Shown here piece by piece: positions 29,975 through 39,495 of a stretch of DNA of 64,000 bases; positions within the stretch are counted from its first letter, which is position 1, and the number at the start of each line of letters is the position of its first letter. A program made the translations under genes and the position numbers. The stretch lies in the NCBI RefSeq assembly GCF_009296165.1, contig NZ_VUAZ01000042.1, positions 26,121 through 90,120 of the forward strand, read 5' to 3'. This stretch comes from Pseudomonas kitaguniensis (GTDB lineage Bacteria; Pseudomonadota; Gammaproteobacteria; Pseudomonadales; Pseudomonadaceae). The notes beneath the pieces were generated by a model. It saw only the letters and a list, made by a program, of their open reading frames with translations. It was not told the origin of the DNA and did no database searches.

Positions 29975-30604
29975 TCAATTCGAAAGGCGCGGCAGCACCA
30001 GATCCTTGAGATCGGTCAGCTTGCCATGAAAAAAGTGCCCGCATTCTGCCACTTTCAGCAGCTCATGGGGGCGATTCAAGGCAGCGGACCAGTCGTAGAC
30101 AAGCTGCGGGTCGACCACTTCATCGGTTTGCGGCTGGATCAGCGTCAACGGGCAGCCTTGCGGCAGCACGTCGCTGTCGCGCAGACGCATCACCGCAGCG
30201 GCGACCATGAACAGGTGCGCCAGTTTTTCGCCCTTGGCCTCCAGGCGCCCGCCGAGGCTGGCGGCCACATAACCGCCGAAGGAAAACCCGAGCAAGGTGA
30301 TCGGTAGATCCGGGTGTTTTTCGCGCAGCCAGGTGACGGCCGCTTCGGCATCGTCGACTTCACCGGTGGCCATGTCGTGCGTGCCGGCGCTGGCACCGAC
30401 GCCACGGTAATTGAAACGTAAAGTAATCAAACCAGCATCGCGGGCGGTGCGTTGCAGGGTCGATACAACTTTATTCAGCATGGTGCCACCCTGCACCGGG
30501 TTAGGGTGGCAGATCAGCGCCAGGCCACGTGGCTCGGGGTGATCCAGGTACAGGGCTTCCAATTGGCCAACCGGGCCATCGATCAGAACGGGGGTTTCAC
30601 GCAT
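29975..30604 (-). CDS. Small alpha/beta hydrolase
   Basis: A 209-residue hydrolase with the nucleophile elbow LLGFSFGGYVAA (Ser near residue 105), an oxyanion HPNP motif (ICHPNPVQGGTM near residue 35) and a catalytic-histidine region near EHCGHFFHG-like AECGHFFHGKL at the C-terminus. It starts at ATG 30604; the earlier start lacks a match. This type (YcjY/DLH-like, PA4440 in P. aeruginosa) has no assigned substrate. It is upstream of trpS with a 24-base gap and may be cotranscribed. Confidence 0.85.
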   Translation of the reverse strand: MRETPVLIDGPVGQLEALYLDHPEPRGLALICHPNPVQGGTMLNKVVSTLQRTARDAGLITLRFNYRGVGASAGTHDMATGEVDDAEAAVTWLREKHPDLPITLLGFSFGGYVAASLGGRLEAKGEKLAHLFMVAAAVMRLRDSDVLPQGCPLTLIQPQTDEVVDPQLVYDWSAALNRPHELLKVAECGHFFHGKLTDLKDLVLPRLSN

Positions 30605-30751
30605 GAGCAAGGAATGAACTCCGTGACCTCTCAAAGGGTCGACTCGTCTAGCTAAAAGTCTGTGCATGGCATGCTTGCGAGCTTAATCGCGGTATACAGC
30701 GCAGGTCCGAGCCGTTAACGTAAAGCAAAGCCGTTTATAGAGGAAGGACTC

Positions 30752-31189
30752 GTGGAACACTCGCTCTTAGTTTGGTTGTTGCCGACTCTTGCCCTGGTTG
30801 CCGGTGTCGCCATTGGATTCCTGGTTGCTCGCCTGCTGCCGAATGCCGCGCCTAACCGCACGCAGCGTCAGTTGGATGACATTCAGGAACGTTTTGACAG
30901 TTATCAGAACGAGGTTGTTACCCACTTCAACAGCACCGCAACCCTGGTCAAGAAGCTCACTCAGAGCTACCAGGACGTACAGGATCACCTCGCCGATGGC
31001 GCAAACCGCCTGGCCCTCGACGACATCACCCGTCAGCGTCTGCTGGCCGCGTTGCACTCCGATGCACCGCAAGCTCCACGCGAGCGCCTCACCCCGCCGC
31101 GGGAAAACCAGGAGCCACCACGGGACTACGCGCCAAAAACGCCGAACGCCCCAGGCATGCTGGATGAGCATTACGGCTTGAAGAAGTAA
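30752..31189 (+). CDS. zapG: YhcB/ZapG-family (DUF1043) membrane protein
   Basis: A 145-residue protein with one N-terminal helix (about residues 5-25), a coiled-coil region (about 30-85) and a proline-rich tail ending MLDEHYGLKK. This is the YhcB (ZapG) layout; the E. coli protein links division and envelope growth. It starts with GTG at 30752 behind AGGAAGGA. A terminator follows directly. Confidence 0.9.
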   Translation: MEHSLLVWLLPTLALVAGVAIGFLVARLLPNAAPNRTQRQLDDIQERFDSYQNEVVTHFNSTATLVKKLTQSYQDVQDHLADGANRLALDDITRQRLLAALHSDAPQAPRERLTPPRENQEPPRDYAPKTPNAPGMLDEHYGLKK

Positions 31190-31205
31190 GTCATTTTCAA
31201 GCACC

Positions 31206-31243
31206 AAAAAGCCCGGCTGATCGATGATCAGCCGGGCTTTTTT
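31206..31243 (+). terminator. Terminator of zapG
   Basis: AAAAGCCCGGCTGAT and ATCAGCCGGGCTTTT form an almost perfect hairpin with a terminal T run. Confidence 0.93.
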
Positions 31244-31276
31244 GTTGGGCCACAGTGTCCGACATTGTGCAGATCC

Positions 31277-31485
31277 ATTGTGGGAGGGGACAGTGCCCAA
31301 CCCGGGCAACTCATCCATCAACACTTCATATGAGGCCACTTCATTGGGCCGCCGTCGCAAGCACAGCGAAGAGCTACTGTGGGAGGGGGCTTGCTCCCGA
31401 TAGCGGTCTGTCAGCTACAACTGTGCTGACTGATCCATTGCCATCGGGAGCAAGCCCCCTCCCACATAAGGCCACTTCATTGGGT
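31277..31485. repeat. Cluster of REP elements with duplicated flanks
   Basis: Three REP copies: a partial one at 31277 (TTGTGGGAGGGGACAGTGCC), and an inverted pair at 31377-31404 and 31441-31468 (GTGGGAGGGGGCTTGCTCCC and its reverse complement). The phrase GGCCACTTCATTGGG occurs at both 31335 and 31471, which suggests slippage or REP movement. This fills the 325-base gap before the ABC exporter. Confidence 0.85.
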
Positions 31486-31514
31486 CTCAAACTTCCACGC
31501 TGGCATGTCTGGCC

Positions 31515-33239
31515 TTAAGCAGGTTGCTGTTCTTGAAGCTGGCCACTCTCGATGCGCACATGGCGTCCATGGAAGCGCTTGAGGCTGCTGCGATGACCGA
31601 CGCTGACGATGCTCAGCCCCGGCAATTCATCAATCAAGGCTTGATACAAAGTCGCTTCATCCTCTTCATCCATCGCTGACGTGGCCTCGTCCATATACAG
31701 CCACTGAGGTGCAAACAGTAACGCGCGGGCGAAGGCCAGGCGCTGCTGCTCGCCTGGCGAGAGCATGCGTTGCCAGTGGTTGGCCTCATCAAGACGGCTG
31801 ACCAGATGCGGCAAGCGGCAGGTTTCCAGTACCTGTGCATAACGTTGCGCCGGGTAAACGCTGTCGTCTTGTGGATAACTCAACACCGCCTTCAACGTAC
31901 CAATCGGCAAGTAGGGCTTTTGCGGCAGGAACAGGTAACGTGCCGCAGGCAGGCGAATACTGCCGTGGCCCGCTGGCCACAGATGGCCCATGGCGCGCAG
32001 CAAGGTACTTTTACCGCTGCCGGAACGCCCGCTGAGTATGACGCGCTGGCCCGGCTCCACGATCATCTCGGCGCCTGTGAGCAAGTGGCGGCCATCGGCC
32101 AGGTCCATGCCCAAGTCTTTCACCACCAGGCGCTCGCCCTCGGGGCGCACATCGATTGCCGGGGCGCGCTGCTCGTTTTCGCGCATGGCCTGCTGGAAGC
32201 TGAGCAGACGATCACTGGTCGCGCGCCAGCCGGCAAGCTCGGAGTACGCGCTGATAAACCAGCTGAAATTCTCCTGCACGTTGCCGAACGCCGAGTTGAT
32301 CTGCATCAGCTCGCCCAGCTCGATCTTGCCGGTGAAGTAACGCGGTGCGGCGACGATAAACGGGAAGATGATCGCGATCTGGCTGTAGCCGGCGGTGAAA
32401 AAGGTCAGGCGCTTGGACACTTTCATGATGTCCCAAAAGTTGTGCCAGACCTTGCCGAAGCGCGCGCTCAGGCGCTGGTTTTCATTCGGCTCGCCGTTAT
32501 ACAAGGCGATGCTCTCGGCGTTCTCGCGCACACGCACCATCGAGAAACGCAAGTCCGCTTCAAAGCGTTGTTGTTGGTTGCTCAGGCCGATCAGGCGACG
32601 GCCAATCAGGTGCGTCAGCCAACTGCCGACGGCGGCGTAAAGCAATGCGCACCAGAACATGTAGCCGGGGATGGTGATGCCAAATACCTCGATGCTGCCC
32701 GATACACCCCACAGGATGATCGAGAACGACACCAGGCTGACCACGTTGCGCAGCAGCCCGAGCCCGAGGCTCAAGGTGCTGGAAGTGAAGGTATTGAGGT
32801 CTTCGGAAATCCGCTGGTCCGGGTTATCGGTATAACCGCCCTGCTCCAGCTGGTAGTAATTTTTGTCGGCAAGCCAGCGCGCAAAGTGCTTTTCGGTGAG
32901 CCAGGCACGCCAGCGGATCGTCAGCATTTGGGTCAGGTACAAACGGTACACCGCCCCCAAAATGGCCACCGCCGCGATACCGCCAAAATAGCCGATCAAC
33001 TGCCAGAAGGCGGCCGTGTCCTTTTTTTCCAGGGCGTTGTAGAAGTCTTTGTACCAATGGTTGATCCACACGGAGATCGCCACACTGAACAACGACAAGC
33101 CAATCACGGCCGCCAGCAGCAACCAGGCCTTGCCCTTCTCTTCGCTGCGCCAATAGGGTGTGATCATCGCCCAGGTTCGGCGAAAAAACTGCCCACGCAC
33201 TGCGTCATTGACCGCGGAATACTCAGCGTTCTGATTCAT
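31515..33239 (-). CDS. SbmA/BacA-YddA type ABC transporter
   Basis: A 574-residue fused permease-ATPase: a six-helix SbmA/BacA-like membrane domain (about 20-330) and a C-terminal nucleotide-binding domain with Walker A LSGRSGSGKSTLLRAMG, a signature region LSPGEQQRLAFARALL and Walker B WLYMDEATSAMD. YddA-like members are exporters of uncertain substrate, related to vitamin B12 and peptide carriers. It stands alone between REP elements and the roxRS pair. Confidence 0.88.
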   Translation of the reverse strand: MNQNAEYSAVNDAVRGQFFRRTWAMITPYWRSEEKGKAWLLLAAVIGLSLFSVAISVWINHWYKDFYNALEKKDTAAFWQLIGYFGGIAAVAILGAVYRLYLTQMLTIRWRAWLTEKHFARWLADKNYYQLEQGGYTDNPDQRISEDLNTFTSSTLSLGLGLLRNVVSLVSFSIILWGVSGSIEVFGITIPGYMFWCALLYAAVGSWLTHLIGRRLIGLSNQQQRFEADLRFSMVRVRENAESIALYNGEPNENQRLSARFGKVWHNFWDIMKVSKRLTFFTAGYSQIAIIFPFIVAAPRYFTGKIELGELMQINSAFGNVQENFSWFISAYSELAGWRATSDRLLSFQQAMRENEQRAPAIDVRPEGERLVVKDLGMDLADGRHLLTGAEMIVEPGQRVILSGRSGSGKSTLLRAMGHLWPAGHGSIRLPAARYLFLPQKPYLPIGTLKAVLSYPQDDSVYPAQRYAQVLETCRLPHLVSRLDEANHWQRMLSPGEQQRLAFARALLFAPQWLYMDEATSAMDEEDEATLYQALIDELPGLSIVSVGHRSSLKRFHGRHVRIESGQLQEQQPA

Positions 33240-33337
33240 TCTTCAGGCTCGATAGGGGAAATGACAGGCGTTGGAACCGATCTTAAGCGATCGGTTCACG
33301 GCTCCGTGCAGCCTGAAGCAGTTCGTTCAACCGGCGT

Positions 33338-33898
33338 TCAGCGACGTACCGGGCGCTTCTGCAGCTTGCGTTGCAGGGTACGCCGGTGCATGCCGAGGGC
33401 GCGCGCGGTGGCAGAGATATTGCCCTCGTGTTCGGTCAACACGCGCTGGATGTGCTCCCACTGCAAGCGGTCCACCGACATCGGGTTTTCCGGCACCAGC
33501 GTGTCGAGGTCGGCGTGTTCGGACAGCAAGGCCGCCAGCACGTCGTCGGCATCCGCAGGTTTGCACAGGTAGTTGCAGGCGCCGCGCTTGATGGCTTCGA
33601 CGGCGGTGGCAATGCTGGAATAACCGGTGAGGATTACCACGCGCATTTCCGGGTCGAGTTCCAGCAACTTGGGTAGCAACACCAGGCCGGAGTCGCCGTC
33701 CATTTTCAGGTCGAGCGCGGCGTAGTCCGGCAGATCGGCCTGGGCGATGGTCAGGCCTTCTTCGGCCGAGCCTGCGGTGCTCACGCGAAAGCCGCGACGG
33801 CTCATGGCGCGCGCCATGACGCGGGTAAAGGTGGCGTCGTCATCTACCAGCAACAGGTGCGGCAGTTCTTCGCCTTCGACTTGGATCTCGTCACTCAT
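33338..33898 (-). CDS. roxR: Response regulator RoxR (RegA/PrrA type)
   Basis: A 186-residue regulator with an N-terminal receiver domain (LLVDDDATF acidic pocket, phospho-acceptor Asp in ALDLKMDGDSG, Lys in YLCKPADADD) and a C-terminal Fis-type helix-turn-helix (GNISATARALGMHRRTLQRK). RegA/PrrA/RoxR proteins control respiratory genes, including cyanide-insensitive oxidase in P. aeruginosa. ATG 33898 overlaps the roxS end by eight bases (ATGAGTGA) and is preferred to the upstream start. Confidence 0.93.
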   Translation of the reverse strand: MSDEIQVEGEELPHLLLVDDDATFTRVMARAMSRRGFRVSTAGSAEEGLTIAQADLPDYAALDLKMDGDSGLVLLPKLLELDPEMRVVILTGYSSIATAVEAIKRGACNYLCKPADADDVLAALLSEHADLDTLVPENPMSVDRLQWEHIQRVLTEHEGNISATARALGMHRRTLQRKLQKRPVRR

Positions 33899-35153
33899 CG
33901 ATATCTCCTCGTGCGACACGCGGCAGGCGCAGCTCGGTGAGCGTGCCGCCTTCCTCGTGACTATAGAGCTTCACTGAGCCGCCCGCGCGGGTCACGCTGG
34001 CCTTGCTCAAAAACAGGCCGAGGCCGAAGCCTTTGCCCTTGGTGGTAAAAAATGGCTTGCCGATTTGCTCGGCAATGGCCAACGGCACGCCCGCACCGTG
34101 GTCACGAATGCTGATGGTGACGTTTTCCGCGTCCCAGTCGAGCTGAACGCCGAGGCCTTCGGGGCAGGCGTCGGCGGCGTTGTTCAACAGGTTGAGCAGC
34201 GCTTGAGTCAGGTCCGGCGGCGGCGCCATGCGCGGCACGCTGCCCTGGCCCAGCAGGTGGAAACGGTAACTGGCCTCGGGGCGCATCAGGTGCCAGCGGT
34301 TCAAAGCCTCGTCGAGCCAGCGGGTCACGTCCTGCATTTCAACCGCCAGGCGGCGGTTGGCTTCGGCGGCGCGCACCAACTGCTGCAAGGTCTGCTTGCA
34401 CTGCTTGACCTGCTCCTGCAACACGCTGAGGTCATCTTGCAAAGCCGGGTCATGATGGTCCTGGGTCATTTCCTTGAGCAGTACGCTCATGGTCGCCAGC
34501 GGTGTGCCGAGTTCATGCGCGGCGCCGGCAGCTTGGGTGGCGACAGCCAGCAGTTGCTGGTCACGCAGGCCCTCTTCCCGGCGAATGGCGCGCAACTCTT
34601 CCTGACGGCGCAGCTCTTCGGCCATGCGCGCGGCGAAGAAGGTGATGACCGCAGCAGACAGCGCAAAGCTCAGCCACATCCCGTAGATCTGCAGGTTTTC
34701 GCGCGCGATGGGGAACGTTTGCAGCGGGTAGAAACGCGCCAGCAGCAGCGTGTACAGGGTCAGCGCGATGCCCGACAGCACCACCGAATAGCGCCACGGC
34801 AAGGTCACGGCAGCGATGGTCAATGGCACCAGATAATAAGAAACAAAGGGGTTGGTGGAACCCCCTGAGAAATAAAGCAACACACTGTGAATAAACAGAT
34901 CGCAGGCCAGTTGCAGGGCGTATTCCAGTTCGGTCACAGGCCATGTGGTACGCAGCCGAATAGCCGTGAACACACACAGCACCGTGGAGAAACCGAGGGT
35001 CACGCCAAGTGGCAGCCACGGCAGCGCCAGCAGGTCGAACCAATACGCGAGCCCGACGGAGCCGGCCTGTGCGGCCAGTACCAGGGTGCGAATGAACGTC
35101 AGGCGCCAAAGGTTCTGGCGTGTGGCGGAAGTCAGTTTTACGGCGGCGAGCAT
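33891..35153 (-). CDS. roxS: Sensor histidine kinase RoxS (RegB/PrrB type)
   Basis: A 420-residue kinase with about six N-terminal membrane helices, then an H-box (QAAGAAHELGTPLATMSVLL) and an ATPase domain (N-box LNLLNNAADACPEG, G-box KGFGLGLFLSKA). The HELGTPL phosphorylation motif is typical of RegB/PrrB redox kinases. ATG 35153 follows GGAGAGC; the long upstream extension in the same frame is not part of the family. Paired with roxR by overlap. Confidence 0.93.
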   Translation of the reverse strand: MLAAVKLTSATRQNLWRLTFIRTLVLAAQAGSVGLAYWFDLLALPWLPLGVTLGFSTVLCVFTAIRLRTTWPVTELEYALQLACDLFIHSVLLYFSGGSTNPFVSYYLVPLTIAAVTLPWRYSVVLSGIALTLYTLLLARFYPLQTFPIARENLQIYGMWLSFALSAAVITFFAARMAEELRRQEELRAIRREEGLRDQQLLAVATQAAGAAHELGTPLATMSVLLKEMTQDHHDPALQDDLSVLQEQVKQCKQTLQQLVRAAEANRRLAVEMQDVTRWLDEALNRWHLMRPEASYRFHLLGQGSVPRMAPPPDLTQALLNLLNNAADACPEGLGVQLDWDAENVTISIRDHGAGVPLAIAEQIGKPFFTTKGKGFGLGLFLSKASVTRAGGSVKLYSHEEGGTLTELRLPRVARGDIDE

Positions 35154-35357
35154 GAGCTCTCCCGGTGAGCGCTGCAGGCGGATCGGCAGGAGTATAAACG
35201 AAGCGCCGCCTCGGGCATTGGGTGTGTGGCCCTTTGACGCAGGCCGGCAAACTACCGTTCGTCGGCGCCACGACAACCTGTAGTGAATGTGTAAACCCGA
35301 AGAACCCGACACTCCCGTCTACAGTCATACCCACTACGCATTCCTCAAGGAGCTTCC

Positions 35358-36068
35358 ATGTCTCGTTTCACTCGCACTGCAGCCGTTCTGACCCTCAGCG
35401 CAAGCGCCGTGGCCAGCCTTCCGGCCATGGCCGCCGATGCCTTGAATTACAACCAGATTTCCCTGCGCGCCGAGGTCAGCCAAGAAGTTGCCCGCGACAA
35501 GATGATCGTCACGCTGTACACCGAGTCGCAGAACAGCGACCCGGCCAAGCTCGCCGCCGAAATCACCACTACGATGAACAAGACGCTTGGCGAGGCCCGC
35601 GAAGTCAAAGGCGTGACCCTGCGCCAGGGCAGCCGCAACAGCTACCCGATCTACGACAACAAGAACCAGAAGATCACCGGCTGGCGTGAACGCGCCGAAC
35701 TGCGCCTGGAAAGCGCGGACTTCCCGGCACTCTCCAAGCTCACCGGCGAGCTGCTGAATACCCTGAAAATGGAAAACATGGACTTCGCGATCGCCGACAC
35801 CACACGCAAGGCCAGCGAAGATGCCTTGCTCAAGGAAGCGGTTGGCGCATTCAAGGCGCGCGCGCAATTGGCGACCGATGCGCTGGGCGGCAAGGGTTAC
35901 AAGATCGTCAATCTGAACTTCAACACCAACGGCTACCCACAACCATTCGCCCGCGGCGGGATGATGCTGAAAGCCGCCATGATGGATTCGGCGCCGACGC
36001 CGCAAGTGGAGGCAGGTACCAGCCAGGTGAGCATGAGCGCCGACGGGGTGATTGAAGTGCTGCAATAA
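35358..36068 (+). CDS. SIMPL-domain (DUF541) periplasmic protein
   Basis: A 236-residue protein with a signal peptide (cleavage near VASLPAMA-A, residue 24) followed by one SIMPL/DUF541 domain. Members bind outer-membrane or stress-related partners (YggE in E. coli) but their chemistry is unknown. ATG 35358 follows AAGGAG. It is divergent from roxS. In PAO1 I recall a similar gene between roxS and dppA1. A terminator follows. Confidence 0.87.
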   Translation: MSRFTRTAAVLTLSASAVASLPAMAADALNYNQISLRAEVSQEVARDKMIVTLYTESQNSDPAKLAAEITTTMNKTLGEAREVKGVTLRQGSRNSYPIYDNKNQKITGWRERAELRLESADFPALSKLTGELLNTLKMENMDFAIADTTRKASEDALLKEAVGAFKARAQLATDALGGKGYKIVNLNFNTNGYPQPFARGGMMLKAAMMDSAPTPQVEAGTSQVSMSADGVIEVLQ

Positions 36069-36085
36069 GGTTTTTTGCGACACAA

Positions 36086-36120
36086 AAGCGGCGCGACCTA
36101 AAGGTTTGCGCCGTTTTTTT
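36086..36120 (+). terminator. Terminator of the SIMPL gene
   Basis: CGGCGC and GCGCCG stem with an extra ACCT/AGGT pairing, followed by seven T, 20 bases past the stop. Confidence 0.9.
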
Positions 36121-36635
36121 GTGCGCAGTTTATTGAAACGGACTTGGCTGAACCGCCGCCTGACACCTTTAATCCCCCAGCGCCTTCGACGCACTCTGCA
36201 ACGTCCTCTTTTTATAACCACGGCACCTACAAAAAAGCGCCGCAGCGCATTAAAAGTGCTGGATGTCGCTACATGAAATTTTAACTAAGTGTACGACTGA
36301 ACATTGAGCGATATGTCCGATGTTCGCGACTAAGCGTAGGCTTTTTTTCGAAGATTGTAGGGCAGCACTTATGAATTTTTTTGCAGCCTGGTGTGGAACC
36401 AGTCGCATTAACACGGCCACCCATCTGTCAGTAACGCATGATCACTAGAGTAGCTTACTCTTGTCATTTATATAAATGACAGCAGCGCGAACACTAATAA
36501 AGTGATGGCGAGATCATGAGGGGCTCAAACTAAAAATCACCCATTCACTCTGCGCTATAAAACCGTCGCGACCGTCGCTATTACGTTGCACTGACCGACC
36601 CTCTTTATTATCCCCATGAGTAGAACGAGCTGACC
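36121..36635. other. A+T-rich non-coding gap before the 921-residue protein
   Basis: About 515 bases with no credible gene. It is richer in A+T than its surroundings and holds a perfect 18-base palindrome (GTCATTTATATAAATGAC, 36463-36480) about 155 bases before the gene start. It probably carries the promoter of the toxin-like gene. Nothing else was recognised. Confidence 0.5.
36463..36480. promoter_or_regulatory. Perfect 18-base palindrome
   Basis: GTCATTTATATAAATGAC reads the same on both strands and lies in the promoter region of the 921-residue gene. It could bind a dimeric regulator or be a simple hairpin; no known operator was recognised. Confidence 0.4.
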
Positions 36636-39401
36636 ATGAATATAAGTCCGTCTTACCTATTACAACCGTTAGCAATACCCCTGCCACCTTCAATCGCCGA
36701 GCAATCGGGCTCAACTACCTCAACACCCTCTTTTGCACGTCACACGCGGTCCATTGACGCCTCAGCGCCTGGCCCCACGCATGAGTCCGATGCGGCCAAG
36801 AACGTCATTTATGGGTCAACCACAGCCACGCCGCCCAACACCAACTTGACGCAAAAAGAGCGACTGCAACTGACCGAAGCATACGCGGGTCGTATCGTGC
36901 AGCAGCTTGCCACCATAGAAAGCGGTAGCGAAGGCGAAAGCAATCTCAAATTCCAGCAAAGTCTTCAGTTCCTGCAGCCTGCGGGTTACTTCAGCGGTGG
37001 GGTATTGGCTGCAGGGTTCGACCCGCAGGAGAAAATCACGGTCACGCTCAACACCTATGTCGGCGTAGGGAGCCCGACGACGCTGACCAACAGTGATAAA
37101 CGTAGCTACTTTGCATGGGAAATTGCCGCGGGTGCGCTGGCGCACGATAAAGTACCGCGAGACGGTCCGATTAATTTCCACTCCATGCATATCGAGCAAA
37201 AAGACAAACGCCGGATTGAGGACCTGGAGTCGGTGGGCAGCAAACTCCAGGACCATTGGGAAAATGAGGTATCCGAGCCCCTGCGGGATGTGTCGGGTGC
37301 ATTGGCAAAGCGCTCGGGTAAAGCCGACGCGTATGTAGTACGGGGCACCTTGCAAAGCCTGCGTGACGACAAGGCCAGCTTTGAAAAACTGACACCTGGC
37401 AGTCGAGAAGCAATCAACCGCACACTTGATAAACTCGGCAATGTGGTCATTCCCAATATATTCGGCTACCCAATGGCCGGGTATGCCTTTGTGCCCGAGA
37501 CCAACTACCACGGCGATTACGATCACCGCCCCAATAAAGGCCTGATGATTGATTTAAAGAATGGCACGGTCAATGAAATACACGGTGATAAGGACTTTGC
37601 CAACTGGGCTAAAAACAACCGCAGTGCAATAGTGCGTAGTTTCAATGCCAGCGACCGGCAAGGCGGCAGAGACACACACTGGCCAAAGGCTGCGGATGTG
37701 CTCGACAACCTTATTATCGGTAACCTTGCCACCTACCGCGGGCGCTCCGGCCCCGTCTCCGATAAAGATGTACCGGTGTGGGAAACCTTCAACTATAGCC
37801 AATCACGCGATCCCGATTATTATTTAAACTTCGGTAACTTGAACACCGGCATTGCTGCCAGTTATCAGGCGGTCAACACCAAAAACGCAGTGTGGGCAGA
37901 CCAAACTGAGGTATTTGGTTCCTCACAGCAAAATTGGAAGGGCGCCAAAGACCTGTGGAGCAACACTTTCGGTTACGTCCCTATCGTGGGCAACACGGGC
38001 AATGTCGTCTTTGGCATTCATGACTCCCTTCATGGCATGACGGCCGACGATCGGGTGGGCGGCAATGCGGCAGCGGTCATATCAGGCTTGCAACTGGCAC
38101 ACGAACTTGCGCCCTCTGTAATAGAGACGGGGCTGGGTGAGTTGCCGGGCGCCGTTAAGCCCGCCACGCCCCAGCAATACGGCTGGAAATTTAATGAACA
38201 GACCAGCGATTTTAATTTAGTGCGAGCGCCCAAGGCGTCGAACGAGAGTGATATAGGCACGACGTTAAACGACACGCCGCCTACCGTTAACCGACTGCAG
38301 CCCAGCCAGGCAAGAAATATCAGCGAGTACGCGGTGCCGAACGGCGAGCAACTGATTGAACATGCCACGCCCAACACCCAAGGCATTTACCAGATCAAGG
38401 ATGCTGCCAATGCCGGGGACCACTGGTTTATCCGCTATACCGACGACACGGGCTCCAACAGGGTGTATGAAATCAGAAGTGATTTCAAACTCAGTGACCA
38501 GTACGTTCAAATTATTGACCCCAAAACGCGCAAACCTGTGCTTACGGCTCACGCGACGAATGATGGGCAGTGGCAAGCAGCGAGTAACAATGGGGGTAAG
38601 TGGCCATGGGAGCGCACGCCATCGCCCACCCCAAGTAACGATTTGAAGACGGACGCCAAATTTTCAGACGCGTTCGAAATTTTAGGCGATCCCAGAACCA
38701 GTGGCGCCGATAAGTTTGATGCCGTGTTTAAATACAACAGCGCTACGGCCTATGAACAATCGGTGAGTAACGTTGAAGAGGCGGGCGTCTTAAAAAGAAA
38801 GCTCACGGTGTCCTCGACCGTCGAAGAAAATAACTTCGAGGTTTACCCAAGCGAAACGGCGCAACCCAACGAGCACAGCGCCACGAGCTATTCGCCCAAC
38901 TTTATAAAAGATTTGAACCGTGACCAGTACACCGTCCGCATCAAGCAACCGGATGGTTATACCACTGTGGAGTTGGATGGCACCGGCACCGCTGAGGGTG
39001 AAACGTTGCGCAAGCGCCTTTCGCAGTTCGAAGACGCTGTACCCGACACCAACCTGCGTTCACGCATCTCCGAAGTCGCGCATCAGGGCAGTGTCGCCCC
39101 GACCTCGGTTGAGTTGAAAATTAACCAACTACAAGATCATGTTGGCTTCAGAGGCACAGGCACACATTATGTGATCACCTACGACCCCCTGATCCAGGAA
39201 GCTCAGGTCGAATACGAGGCGGTGATGATATTGCTCGACCTGGATAAAGATGCCGAGGTTATTCCCGACATAGAGGTCCGTGCGCACAGAACCTTCCACA
39301 TTGTTGAAAGCAATCATATCGACGGACAATCAAACCCGTACATCATCGAGAAAAACGCGCCTTTCAACCTGAGCATTACGACTATTACTAACCTGGCATA
39401 A
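36636..39401 (+). CDS. Large toxin- or effector-like protein of unknown function
   Basis: A 921-residue protein that I do not recognise with certainty. The first 70 residues are Ser/Thr/Pro-rich and lack a signal peptide, like type III effector leaders. A globular part follows (about 70-400). A glycine-rich hydrophobic stretch (VPIVGNTGNVVFGIHDSLHG near residue 450, then AAAVISGLQLAHELAPSVIE) resembles the pore-like region of the Pseudomonas dermonecrotic-toxin-like proteins. A module near 590-650 (VYEIRSDFKLSDQYVQIIDP) resembles a linker seen in the same proteins. The C-terminus is beta-rich. Base composition is lower in G+C than in its neighbours. The homology is from memory only. Confidence 0.6.
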   Translation: MNISPSYLLQPLAIPLPPSIAEQSGSTTSTPSFARHTRSIDASAPGPTHESDAAKNVIYGSTTATPPNTNLTQKERLQLTEAYAGRIVQQLATIESGSEGESNLKFQQSLQFLQPAGYFSGGVLAAGFDPQEKITVTLNTYVGVGSPTTLTNSDKRSYFAWEIAAGALAHDKVPRDGPINFHSMHIEQKDKRRIEDLESVGSKLQDHWENEVSEPLRDVSGALAKRSGKADAYVVRGTLQSLRDDKASFEKLTPGSREAINRTLDKLGNVVIPNIFGYPMAGYAFVPETNYHGDYDHRPNKGLMIDLKNGTVNEIHGDKDFANWAKNNRSAIVRSFNASDRQGGRDTHWPKAADVLDNLIIGNLATYRGRSGPVSDKDVPVWETFNYSQSRDPDYYLNFGNLNTGIAASYQAVNTKNAVWADQTEVFGSSQQNWKGAKDLWSNTFGYVPIVGNTGNVVFGIHDSLHGMTADDRVGGNAAAVISGLQLAHELAPSVIETGLGELPGAVKPATPQQYGWKFNEQTSDFNLVRAPKASNESDIGTTLNDTPPTVNRLQPSQARNISEYAVPNGEQLIEHATPNTQGIYQIKDAANAGDHWFIRYTDDTGSNRVYEIRSDFKLSDQYVQIIDPKTRKPVLTAHATNDGQWQAASNNGGKWPWERTPSPTPSNDLKTDAKFSDAFEILGDPRTSGADKFDAVFKYNSATAYEQSVSNVEEAGVLKRKLTVSSTVEENNFEVYPSETAQPNEHSATSYSPNFIKDLNRDQYTVRIKQPDGYTTVELDGTGTAEGETLRKRLSQFEDAVPDTNLRSRISEVAHQGSVAPTSVELKINQLQDHVGFRGTGTHYVITYDPLIQEAQVEYEAVMILLDLDKDAEVIPDIEVRAHRTFHIVESNHIDGQSNPYIIEKNAPFNLSITTITNLA

Positions 39402-39425
39402 ACGCGTGACTACCTGACACACCTA

Positions 39426-39456
39426 AACGGCGGTAACCTCGGTGACCGTCGTTTTT
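39426..39456 (+). terminator. Terminator of the toxin-like gene
   Basis: ACGGCGGT/ACCGTCGT hairpin followed by TTTTTG, 25 bases past the stop. Confidence 0.8.
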
Positions 39457-39495
39457 GTTCAGGCCATTTATAGGCCTGCCATTTCAGGGGTCTCC

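Noticed and set aside
31770..33572. 600-codon open frame on the plus strand
   Set aside because: Antisense to the SbmA-type ABC transporter and the end of roxR, both with intact motifs.
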